Notes under the pieces: model-generated
Seen by the model: the letters and a program-made list of their open reading frames with translations, nothing else
What the model was told of the DNA's origin: nothing
The model's database searches: none
NCBI GenBank assembly: GCA_000332255.1
Contig: KB235926.1
Span: forward strand, 1,774,226-1,838,225
Length of the DNA stretch: 64,000 bases
Direction of reading: 5' to 3'
Origin: a cyanobacterium PCC 7702
GTDB lineage: Bacteria > Cyanobacteriota > Cyanobacteriia > Cyanobacteriales > Nostocaceae
Shown here: positions 56,690-64,000 of the stretch, in pieces
Layout: each line of letters begins with the position of its first letter
Position numbering within the stretch: the first letter of the stretch is position 1
Position numbers and translations under genes: made by a program

Positions 56690-57346
56690 AGAAATTGTTC
56701 CGCAATGTCATTTGTAAAGCTAATTACTGCAAATTTGAAAATATTTTTGAGATGGCAAAGCTATTTTGAAATTGCAAAGCTTTATTGTCAAAGGCTTAAT
56801 AAGTATTTAATTTATTTATGTTTATTTTTTTTACTTACACTGATATCAGGAATTCACGAAAATCTGGAGAGAGAAAATTTTACCAGTTCTGGGAGAACAG
56901 AATTCACACAAGAGTAAATAGTATGCAAGTTCAGGTGAACTTCCAGGGAGGTTGTCAAACTTAGGGTAATTTTAAGGGTGTTTATGGATTGTCTGGGAGC
57001 TTTGAAAGTCAGAGCTTTTACTAGGGTAAAAACAGGCCGTAAAAAACATACAGAAAGCAAGCTAGTTAAAGCATTCAAGCTTACTAGCAGGGTAATCTCA
57101 CACACTTTTTAGTAAAGAGAGAAAGCTGCAAGTACGAGTGTTTTTTGTGTCCTCTATGCCCTGTCTGAGTCGTTCAAAAAGCTAGTCCTGACTTGACGCC
57201 AAAGAACCAGCTTTACCCCTTAGACACCAAACTATAAGTTTGTATCTAGGATACCAGTTCAAACAATCGTTTTATCTCTTGCCATGTGTCCTTTTTCCTG
57301 CTGTTTTTATTTGCGTATTTAATTGCTGTGCTCAGTGTCACCGTGT
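56690..57346. other. Spacer between the hydrolase and pstB
   Basis: About 650 nt without a gene. It contains a perfect 16-nt palindrome AAGTTCAGGTGAACTT at 56927-56942. No terminator of pstB with T-run was clear. Confidence 0.4.
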
Positions 57347-58153
57347 TTAACCAAATTTACCGCTGACGTACTCTTTCGTGGCTTCTTGTTGGGGATTTTG
57401 GAAAATTACCTCCGTGCGGTCGAACTCTACTAAGTAACCCGTACGACCACCCTTTTCAGAGGTTTGGACGTTGAAAAAGGCTGTCATATCTGATACTCGG
57501 GATGCTTGTTGCATGTTGTGAGTCACGATAATGACGGTAAACTGTTGTTTCAAGTCGTGGATCAGTTCTTCAATTTGCAAGGTGGAAATGGGATCAAGGG
57601 CGGAGCAGGGTTCGTCCATTAAAATTACGTCTGGTTGAACTGCGATCGCCCGAGCAATACACAAGCGTTGTTGTTGTCCGCCTGATAAAGACAAGCCGCT
57701 TTGCCGCAATTTATCTTTGACTTCATCCCACAAGGCGGCTTGCTTGAGCGATCGCTCTACCAATTCATCCATATCTCCTTTATAACCGTTGATTCTCGGT
57801 CCAAAGGCAATGTTGTCATAAATTGATTTTGGAAATGGGTTCGGTCTTTGAAAAACCATGCCAATCCTGCGACGTACTTCTACAGGATCCACGTGGGGTG
57901 CATATAAATTTTCCCCATTATAAAAAATTTTGCCTTCACAGCGAAAGGACTCAATAAGATCGTTGAGGCGGTTGTAGCAGCGCAGAAGTGTACTTTTGCC
58001 GCATCCAGAGGGACCAATAAAGGCTGTAACGCGATTTCTCGGAATTTCCAGCCAGATATCCCGTAATGCCAAAAAATTACCGTAATAAACTTTTAGACCT
58101 TCAGTGTGTATAACTGTATCCGTTTGATTGACGGTGTTAACATCAGTAGCCAT
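57347..58153 (-). CDS. pstB: Phosphate ABC transporter ATPase PstB
   Basis: 268 residues: Walker [10 protein letters not shown], signature [15 protein letters not shown], Walker [15 protein letters not shown] and switch VTHNMQQA. It energises the Pst high-affinity phosphate importer. GAGGA precedes the ATG. It lies 54 nt behind pstA and is the last gene of the operon. Confidence 0.96.
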   Translation of the reverse strand: MATDVNTVNQTDTVIHTEGLKVYYGNFLALRDIWLEIPRNRVTAFIGPSGCGKSTLLRCYNRLNDLIESFRCEGKIFYNGENLYAPHVDPVEVRRRIGMVFQRPNPFPKSIYDNIAFGPRINGYKGDMDELVERSLKQAALWDEVKDKLRQSGLSLSGGQQQRLCIARAIAVQPDVILMDEPCSALDPISTLQIEELIHDLKQQFTVIIVTHNMQQASRVSDMTAFFNVQTSEKGGRTGYLVEFDRTEVIFQNPQQEATKEYVSGKFG

Positions 58154-58207
58154 AAAAAATCCTCGAGTTTGAAATTAAATAAAGGTAAAAGTTGCAATTT
58201 GACGAAA

Positions 58208-59104
58208 TTATTTGATTTTACGACTGGTTGCCCAACGAGCAATAATGCTAGTGATGAGAACCATCATCACCAAAATTAAAGATGCTGCCCAAGCTAAAGA
58301 CTGCCAATTTTTAAACGGAGCAATAGCGAAATTAAAAACTAAAACTGCAAGGGAAGCAGTAGGTTGCAACAAGCCATTGGGCCAGTACTGAGAAAATAAA
58401 GCCGTAAAAAGTAAGGGTGCAGTTTCTCCTGCTGCTCTGGCAATAGATAAGGTTGCTCCAGTGACGATAGCTGGTAACGCCGCTGGTAATACTACAAACA
58501 TAACTGTCTGAAAGTTAGTGGCTCCAATTCCAAAGGCAGCTTGTCGCAAGTCTTCGGAAACTAACTGCAAGGCTTCGTCAGTAGTTCGGACGATCATTGG
58601 TAACATCAGTACTGCTAGCGCTACACCTCCAGCGATGGCTGAATAGGTACCTAGTGTTGTTACCACTATTGCGTAGGCAAATACTCCGGCAATAATTGAG
58701 GGTACCCCACTGAGAACGTTAGTAGCAAAGCGCACCCAACGAGAAATTTTGCCAGAACTGAACTCTGTTAAGTATATAGCTGCCAAAACACCAAAGGGAA
58801 TACTGATGAGAGCGCCAATTCCTACCATGATTAAGGTACCGACAATGGCGTTTCCAAAACCTCCTCCCTTTACCAGCGGCGGTGGCGGCAATTCTGTAAA
58901 CAAACTTAACCGAAAACTTCCCAATCCTTGAATAATTACGTAAAAAAGCACTGCTATTAAAGGCAAAAGTGCTAACGCTCCGCAAATAAATGCTAAAATT
59001 GTCATTAAGGTGCTAAAGAGCGATCTCCCGGAAATAGAGGAGCGAGTCAGGCTAGTGCCGGCCAATTTCCTATCGGACCGATCTGGGACAAAAGAAGAAG
59101 ACAT
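58208..59104 (-). CDS. pstA: Phosphate ABC transporter permease PstA
   Basis: 298 residues with about six helices. The permease motif is visible in LVSEDLRQAAFGIGATNFQTV and VLPAALPAIVTG. I start at the ATG at 59104 (MSSSFVPDRSD); the TTG at 59122 would leave only 8 nt after pstC and add MACCGS. It forms the membrane channel with PstC. Confidence 0.93.
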   Translation of the reverse strand: MSSSFVPDRSDRKLAGTSLTRSSISGRSLFSTLMTILAFICGALALLPLIAVLFYVIIQGLGSFRLSLFTELPPPPLVKGGGFGNAIVGTLIMVGIGALISIPFGVLAAIYLTEFSSGKISRWVRFATNVLSGVPSIIAGVFAYAIVVTTLGTYSAIAGGVALAVLMLPMIVRTTDEALQLVSEDLRQAAFGIGATNFQTVMFVVLPAALPAIVTGATLSIARAAGETAPLLFTALFSQYWPNGLLQPTASLAVLVFNFAIAPFKNWQSLAWAASLILVMMVLITSIIARWATSRKIK

Positions 59105-59130
59105 ACTTCCACAACATGCCAAAACGATAT

Positions 59131-60096
59131 TTACAACCGCTTCATTTGCAGAACAATTAACTCTGCCAAAATGTTGACAATCAAAGTTAGGACAAATAAA
59201 ATCAATGCTGCGTACATCAAAGCAGCCATTTGCAAACCGCTTGCTTCTGCAAATTGATTTGCCAGTAAGGAAGAAATAGTATTGGCTGGTGCTAATAAAG
59301 AAGGATTGATGCTGTTAGAGTTACCAATCAACATGGTTACAGCCATTGTTTCTCCCATGGCCCGCCCTAAAGCAAGCATGACCGCGCCCACAATTCCAGA
59401 AAAAGCAGCAGGAATAATGACCTTGAAAATAGCTTCCCAGCGAGTTGCTCCCAATCCTAAAGCTGCTTCGCGTAAACTAGGAGGTACGGAAATCAAAGTG
59501 TCCCGGGATATTGCCGTGATAATTGGCAAAGTCATAATTGCCAAGATAACTCCTGCTGGTAGCATTCCGGGTCCCGAAGGAGGCGTGCTAAAAATTGGTA
59601 GCCAACCAAAGTGAGTATGGAGCCATTTCCCCAAGTTTGTAATGATGGGAATCAAAACAAATATTCCCCAAACGCCGTAGACAACACTCGGAATCGCTGC
59701 TAGCAATTCAATTAGGAACACTAGTACCGTACGTACGTACGAAGGTAGAAAATTTTCGCTTAGTAAGACGGCTGTGCCGACACCAATTGGTACAGCAATT
59801 AACAAACCAATAAAAGAACTCACTAAGGTTCCGTAAATCTGCGGTAGCACTCCGTAATCATTATTGACGGGATTCCAAGCACTTTTAGCTATAAAGCTGG
59901 CGCCAAATTCTTTGATTGCTGGTGTTGCCTGAATTCCGACTTGAATCGCTATCCACAATAAAATTCCGGCGATCGCCAAAGCAAAAATTCGTGTCAGCCA
60001 AATAAATCCACGATCAAGATTTTTTTCTAGTCCCGAGCGGGGTTTGATGTTGGGTTGATAATTTGGAGCTGGTCTATTCATGAACGGCTTATCCAT
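59131..60096 (-). CDS. pstC: Phosphate ABC transporter permease PstC
   Basis: A 321-residue permease with an N-terminal cytoplasmic tail (MNRPAPNYQPN), six helices and the motif SLREAALGLGATRWEAIF followed by VIIPAAFSGIVGA. It precedes pstA with a gap of 26 nt. The ATG at 60096 is taken; an in-frame ATG 15 nt later is possible. Confidence 0.93.
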   Translation of the reverse strand: MDKPFMNRPAPNYQPNIKPRSGLEKNLDRGFIWLTRIFALAIAGILLWIAIQVGIQATPAIKEFGASFIAKSAWNPVNNDYGVLPQIYGTLVSSFIGLLIAVPIGVGTAVLLSENFLPSYVRTVLVFLIELLAAIPSVVYGVWGIFVLIPIITNLGKWLHTHFGWLPIFSTPPSGPGMLPAGVILAIMTLPIITAISRDTLISVPPSLREAALGLGATRWEAIFKVIIPAAFSGIVGAVMLALGRAMGETMAVTMLIGNSNSINPSLLAPANTISSLLANQFAEASGLQMAALMYAALILFVLTLIVNILAELIVLQMKRL

Positions 60097-60186
60097 CAAC
60101 GCTCAAAAAAAGGTGGGAGCGAACCCTATAAGCATTAACTGTTGGTTAATTCTTCTACGCTAAATCAGCGTTGACTTGATTATTTG

Positions 60187-61365
60187 CTATTTGCTGGCGC
60201 TTGGATTGCTGCTTGTTCCGACACTGATTTTGTACTCTGGACTAATAACATCAGCCGCCGCTGCCACTTTTTGAACTACATTTTGGGGTAGGGGAACGTA
60301 TCCCAATTCGCTTGCAACTTTTTGACCCTCCGTTAAGCCATATTCAATCATTACTTCTATTGCTTTTGCTTTAGCTGGGTCAGGGTATTTTTTATAAGTC
60401 AAAATCCAAGTGTAGGTAACGATGGGATAAGAATCGGCTCCTTCTGGATCTGTAATAAAAGCACGAAGATTTGCTGGTAGAGTTACTGCTTCTAGAGTTT
60501 TAGAAGCTGATTCGTCAGTTGGGACAACAAATTTCCCTGCTTTATTTTGTAAGGCAGCAACTTTGAGATTGTTTTGCTTAGCGTAACCGTATTCTACATA
60601 ACCAATTGCACCTTGATTTTGCGTAATTTGGGCTGTCACGCCTTCATTTCCCTTCGCGCCAACTCCTACGGGCCAGTTGACTGTTTTGCCATCGCCTACT
60701 TTGCTTTTCCATTCCGGACTAATGGTACTGAGGTGCTTGGTAAATACAGCTGTTGTACCGCTACCGTCAGAACGGTGTACTACTGCGATCGGTTGATTGG
60801 GAAGGTTGACGCCAGGATTAGCAGCAGCAATTTTCGGATCGTTCCAGGACTTGATTTTGCCAAGAAAAATATCGGTATAAACTTCCCTTGGTAGTTTTAA
60901 TTGGTCAACTACTGGCAAATTGTAAGCCAAGACGATACTTCCCGCCGTCATGGGCAACATCAGTACGCCTTTATCTTGGGGTACCTTTTTAATTTCTTCA
61001 TCCTTCATTGCCACATCACTGGCACCAAAGTCTACAATACCTTTGATAAATTGCTCTACTCCAGCACCACTACCAACTGATTGATAGCTAATTTGCAGAT
61101 TAGGATATTTTTTATTCAAACTTTGAAACCAAGTTTGATATAGGGGTGCCGGAAAAGAAGCTCCAGCTCCAGTTAACCTTACATTTCCACCGAAATCGAG
61201 TTTTCCTGGGCTGGAAGCAGCTGCATTAGTAGCAGTGTTGGGAGATACATCGGTAGTTGCAGTGTTATTTCCTCCTCCACAAGCTGTCAAGCTGACTGTC
61301 AAGACAAGCAAGGAAACTGCTTTTGATAAACGAGGCTGATTAATCACAGGTATATGTAAAGGCAT
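60187..61365 (-). CDS. pstS: Phosphate-binding lipoprotein PstS
   Basis: A 392-residue periplasmic phosphate-binding protein. The signal peptide ends in the lipobox SLTAC (LVLTVSLTACGGG). Binding residues are in GAGASFPAPLYQTW, SVGSGAGVEQF, VHRSDGSGTTAVFTKHL and GNEGVTAQI. The ATG at 61365 is chosen because the longer GTG at 61419 would sit on top of the Pho box and -10 sequence. It is the first gene of pstSCAB. Confidence 0.95.
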   Translation of the reverse strand: MPLHIPVINQPRLSKAVSLLVLTVSLTACGGGNNTATTDVSPNTATNAAASSPGKLDFGGNVRLTGAGASFPAPLYQTWFQSLNKKYPNLQISYQSVGSGAGVEQFIKGIVDFGASDVAMKDEEIKKVPQDKGVLMLPMTAGSIVLAYNLPVVDQLKLPREVYTDIFLGKIKSWNDPKIAAANPGVNLPNQPIAVVHRSDGSGTTAVFTKHLSTISPEWKSKVGDGKTVNWPVGVGAKGNEGVTAQITQNQGAIGYVEYGYAKQNNLKVAALQNKAGKFVVPTDESASKTLEAVTLPANLRAFITDPEGADSYPIVTYTWILTYKKYPDPAKAKAIEVMIEYGLTEGQKVASELGYVPLPQNVVQKVAAAADVISPEYKISVGTSSNPSASK

Positions 61366-61406
61366 GGATGTGATTGCTAGTGTTTGTACAGCTTTTGCCT
61401 TTACAA

Positions 61407-61439
61407 AGTATATATTCACTTGGTTAACTTTAGGTTAAG
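61407..61439 (-). promoter_or_regulatory. Pho box and -10 element of pstS
   Basis: On the minus strand CTTAACCT, three nt (AAA), then GTTAACCA, two Pho repeats in an 11-nt period (61421-61439), followed by TATACT at 61407-61412. This fits PhoB/SphR activation and puts the transcription start about 35 nt before the ATG at 61365. Confidence 0.75.
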
Positions 61440-62152
61440 AAAAGCATTTTTGAGAAATTTTACTTTTTTGCTATTTTCAACTAGAGGACAGTTAATTGAT
61501 TAAATTTTAACGACAAATAAGTTGCTTCAGACATTTTAGTTTCTTGAAGTCCAAATAATTCAAAGTACTTGCAAACATGAAGACATCTGTGTCTATTCTT
61601 TTGAATATATAATCTTCAGTAGAAAAGAGATTATATGGAAAATCTAGATATATTTACAAAAAATATTGAGATAAAATGCTGTTGTTCTCAGTTGAAATAA
61701 AGTTTTTCTGGCGTAAAAAGTGCAATAGTTAGGTCTATATTTGTCACTGCTAGAGTTCAGAAAACTAATTGTTCTCAAGACAGCATACCTTTATTAGTTA
61801 TTGTTTAGTTTGGTTCGTTTTTCAAAGTTATTGATTTAGTAGTTGCGGAATATAATCGGCGATCAAAAATTTGATATATATTGTTAAATTTTATTACAAG
61901 TGTAGTAGAAAAATAATTTATAAATTTATATTCTTCTGAGCTACTCGTGTAAAATTCAGGATAAAAATCTGCGATTAATTATGGCAAAATTCGAATAAGA
62001 AGGTGCAATTATTTTTCACCAGAGAGTATTATGTATAATACCCGGGTAAGTTGAGTGAAAATATGGTGATTTTTGAAAATCAAGGATAAAAAATAAAATA
62101 TAGTTTTCAATTTTTGCTATGAGATGAGAATTAATTGCATGAGTACTGGTAA
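61440..62152. other. Long AT-rich spacer between pstS and bioY
   Basis: 713 nt, very AT-rich, with no gene, hairpin terminator or RNA recognised. Confidence 0.4.
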
Positions 62153-62740
62153 ATGTTAGCCGCATCCAATCAACTACTTTGGTCTATGATTGGCTTACTG
62201 CTAACGATAGGTGGTACCTTCTTAGAAGCCCATATCACCACCTGGCCTTGGAGTTGGAGTAAGCACGGAATTCACACTTTTTCTTTGGGTGTCACCTTTC
62301 AAGTTGGCGGAGTATTGCTTGTGGGTTGCTTGGGGGGTAAAAACGCGGGTGCGCTTTCGCAAATTGCTTATTTGGTTATGGGTTTAACTTTGTTACCTGT
62401 ATTTGCTGATGGTGGCGGTATCGGCTATGTTAAGTTGTCCCAATTTGGCTATTTATTGGGTTTTATTCCAGGAGCTTGGATTTGTGGCTTTTTAGCGTTT
62501 CAAGCTAGACCGAAATTAGAAACACTGGCATTTAGTTGTATTTGTGGCTTGTTATCAATCCACATCTGCGGTATATGTTATTTGATTATTAGTAATTTTT
62601 TGCAATGGCACCCGGGAGAAAATCTATCCTTGATGCAAGCTATTCTTAAATATTCCTGGTTCGCATTACCAGGACAAATGGCGATAGTATGTGCCGTTAC
62701 ACTTATAGCATATGTACTCAGACACTTAATGTTTTATTAG
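62153..62740 (+). CDS. bioY: BioY family biotin transporter (ECF S-component)
   Basis: 195 residues with about six helices. The BioY signatures are LGVTFQVGGVLLVGCLGGK, VFADGGGIGY and FGYLLGFIPGAWICGFLAF. BioY can import biotin alone or with an ECF module (BioMN); none is in the window. Identification is by family pattern. Confidence 0.82.
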   Translation: MLAASNQLLWSMIGLLLTIGGTFLEAHITTWPWSWSKHGIHTFSLGVTFQVGGVLLVGCLGGKNAGALSQIAYLVMGLTLLPVFADGGGIGYVKLSQFGYLLGFIPGAWICGFLAFQARPKLETLAFSCICGLLSIHICGICYLIISNFLQWHPGENLSLMQAILKYSWFALPGQMAIVCAVTLIAYVLRHLMFY

Positions 62741-62947
62741 TCCACAAAGCTGCTTTTTTAAAGTTATTGACTATTTGGCTGTTTACCGTTGACTATTGAC
62801 TATTGAACGGACACTTTGACGCCAGTTTTGACAACAAAGAAGGTGACGCACAAGGACTGGCCTCACCTGGCGCGGAACTTGCAATCACAGCTTCCCGAAG
62901 TTGGGGAATCCTTTTTGTGCAAGTGTCTTTTTCTTAATTAACCAGCC

Positions 62948-63424
62948 ATGCACTTAAAAAATTCTCTGTTTTGGATCGCAGCCTTTAGTGTTTTTTTTAT
63001 AGATCAGTTCGCGAAATACTGGATAGTACAAACTTTTAGCTTGGGACAAACGCTTCCGCTTTTACCTGGGATATTTCATTTAACCTACGTGACGAATACT
63101 GGTGCAGCTTTTAGTTTATTTGCAGGAAAGGTGGAGTGGTTGCGCTGGCTATCTTTGGTTGTGAGTTTGGCGTTGATAGCCATAGCATGGTTTGGTCCCA
63201 ATTTGCGGCGTTGGGATCAATTAGGTTACGGCTTTATTTTAGGTGGTGCGATGGGCAATGGCATAGATCGCTTTGTTTTGGGTTACGTGATTGATTTTCT
63301 CGATTTCCGACTGATTAACTTTCCGGTATTTAATTTTGCAGATGTATTTATTAACGTTGGTATTGCTTGCTTGCTGATTTCTGCCTTTCAGAAAACACCA
63401 ACTTCCCATAGGCGATGGAGGTAA
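62948..63424 (+). CDS. lspA: Lipoprotein signal peptidase (signal peptidase II)
   Basis: 158 residues, four helices. The catalytic Asp residues lie in GNGIDRFVLGYVIDFLD and FNFADVFINVG; NTGAAFSLF is also conserved. It removes signal peptides from prolipoproteins such as PstS and NrtA. A hairpin terminator follows. Confidence 0.95.
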   Translation: MHLKNSLFWIAAFSVFFIDQFAKYWIVQTFSLGQTLPLLPGIFHLTYVTNTGAAFSLFAGKVEWLRWLSLVVSLALIAIAWFGPNLRRWDQLGYGFILGGAMGNGIDRFVLGYVIDFLDFRLINFPVFNFADVFINVGIACLLISAFQKTPTSHRRWR

Positions 63425-63435
63425 TAATTTATACT

Positions 63436-63474
63436 ATCATCAGAGGCAGAGCTAGACTGCCCCCGATGATTTTG
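63436..63474 (+). terminator. Hairpin after lspA
   Basis: ATCATC...GGCAG pairs with CTGCC...GATGAT (some mismatches near the middle) and is followed by TTTG. It lies 12 nt past the lspA stop. Confidence 0.5.
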
Positions 63475-63576
63475 TCCAAACTAATTTCAAGCCACGGTCT
63501 TGCTTTAGTTTACCGTTCCCACGCTGCTACTGAAAGCTTTCATGGCAGGAATTATACCTAGTTTAGTCTAAGTGCA

Positions 63577-64000
63577 TTATTTGGTTTTGCGAGGTATATT
63601 GCTACGAGCAGGACTAACTTTAATTGTGCTGCTGGAACCAGGAGCAGGAGCGAGATTGCTTTGGCTACCAGGTGTTGGTTCGGTCGTTGTTCCTGGGGTC
63701 GGCGTAATTGTGCTGTCGGGAGTACCTGGGTTGGGAGTAATTTGACGCGAACCATCAGGTGCAGGAGCAGTGCTTTCAGGAGATGGTGTTGTTTCTGGGG
63801 TGGTGGTGCTTTCAGGAGATGGTGTTGTTTCTGGGGTGGTGGTGCTTTCAGGAGATGGTGTTGTTTCTGGGGTGGTAGTGCTTTCAGGAGATGGTGTTGC
63901 CTGAGGAGATGATGTAGCCTCGGGAGAAGGTACAGCTCCTTGGCCTCCACAGCGAGAGTTTTGTGGGAAACGTTTGCACAGAATTTCTTGTGCTTGCGGA
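63577..64000 (-). CDS. C-terminal part of a Pro/Thr/Ser-rich repeat protein
   Basis: Reading leftward from the window edge, 140 codons to a TAA at 63577-63579. It begins PQAQEILCKRFPQNSRCGGQ (two Cys 8 residues apart), then becomes a low-complexity tail with the 12-residue repeat PSPESTTTPETT, ending in SPARSNIPRKTK. The repeat tail looks like a flexible wall-spanning or surface linker. The N-terminal domain lies outside the window, so no function can be named. The frame was chosen because the opposite frames give repeated Trp/Cys or Leu/Gln strings. Confidence 0.7.
   Translation of the reverse strand, partial: PQAQEILCKRFPQNSRCGGQGAVPSPEATSSPQATPSPESTTTPETTPSPESTTTPETTPSPESTTTPETTPSPESTAPAPDGSRQITPNPGTPDSTITPTPGTTTEPTPGSQSNLAPAPGSSSTIKVSPARSNIPRKTK
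63771..63900. repeat. 36-bp tandem repeat in the Pro/Thr-rich tail
   Basis: The unit beginning TGCTTTCAGGAGATGG recurs at 63771, 63807, 63843 and 63879 with almost no change, giving 3.6 copies. The period is a multiple of three, so changes in copy number would alter tail length without frameshift. Confidence 0.85.

Noticed and set aside
61366..61419. GTG start for pstS
   Set aside because: It would lie directly after the Pho box and include the TATACT promoter element in the coding region.
63661..63912. Plus-strand frame with repeated Trp/Cys/Gly motifs (FRRWCCFWGGGA)
   Set aside because: It is the antisense of the 36-bp repeat in the minus-strand Pro/Thr-rich gene; the Trp-Cys strings are a by-product of translating the repeat in the wrong frame.
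63558..63950. Minus-strand frame rich in His, Leu and Gln (QKQHHLLKA repeats)
   Set aside because: Alternative frame of the same repeat. The frame with PSPESTTTPETT continues to the window edge and has a normal composition.

Overview
The window looks like chromosome from a filamentous, probably heterocyst-type (Nostocales) cyanobacterium. The evidence is many HIP1 octamers (GCGATCGC), a cyanobacterial gene set (ndhM, ferredoxin-dependent nirA and narB, nrtABCD, ntcB, cnaT, an Rre1/Ycf29-type regulator, an FtsH of cyanobacterial type), two textbook NtcA promoters and long AT-rich spacers carrying short repeats. No rRNA, tRNA, IS element or CRISPR array was recognised. Genus cannot be fixed by eye.

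Layout. 0-5.4 kb: start of an LCP (LytR-CpsA-Psr) protein, a small membrane protein, an AI-2E family exporter, then a serpin and a subtilisin-like protease in tandem. 5.5-10.7 kb: rpe, a Cas4-like PD-(D/E)XK nuclease, a GNAT acetyltransferase and recJ. 11-19 kb: a hypothetical protein, a C-terminal processing protease, a GT2 glycosyltransferase, a GAF protein, an Rre1-like response regulator with a clear terminator, a small conserved protein, a 1.3 kb spacer and ndhM. 19.7-26.1 kb: a cluster that suggests phosphorylation-controlled proteolysis: zinc-ribbon PP2C phosphatase, CHAT-FHA protein, unknown 214-residue protein, and a convergent FHA-PrsW intramembrane protease. 26.4-27 kb: a DJ-1/PfpI protein.

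27.1-43.4 kb is a complete nitrate-assimilation locus. On the minus strand, in transcription order: nirA, nrtA, nrtB, nrtC, nrtD, nrtP (split by a -1 frameshift at a run of seven A), narB, a PsiE-like membrane protein and narM. Divergent from nirA are nirB (HEAT repeats), ntcB and cnaT. nirA and ntcB each have a perfect GTA-N8-TAC NtcA box exactly 22 nt before a TAN3T -10 box. The locus holds both an ABC transporter and a permease for nitrate, and the permease is the broken one.

43.4-52.9 kb: an MBL-fold protein that has lost its first metal motif, panD, ppa, a DUF362 protein with a terminator, ftsH, an ABC1/UbiB kinase-like gene and marC. 52.9-54.9 kb is accessory-looking: short repeats, an NHLP-type (nitrile-hydratase-like leader) RiPP precursor whose leader is cut by an in-frame TAA just before its cleavage motif, with a 24-residue core still open behind it, and an overlapping sensor-kinase remnant. 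54.9-61.4 kb is a phosphate region: an alkaline-phosphatase-superfamily hydrolase and pstB, pstA, pstC, pstS (transcribed pstS first) with a Pho box before pstS. The window ends with bioY, lspA and the C-terminal end of a Pro/Thr-rich repeat protein.
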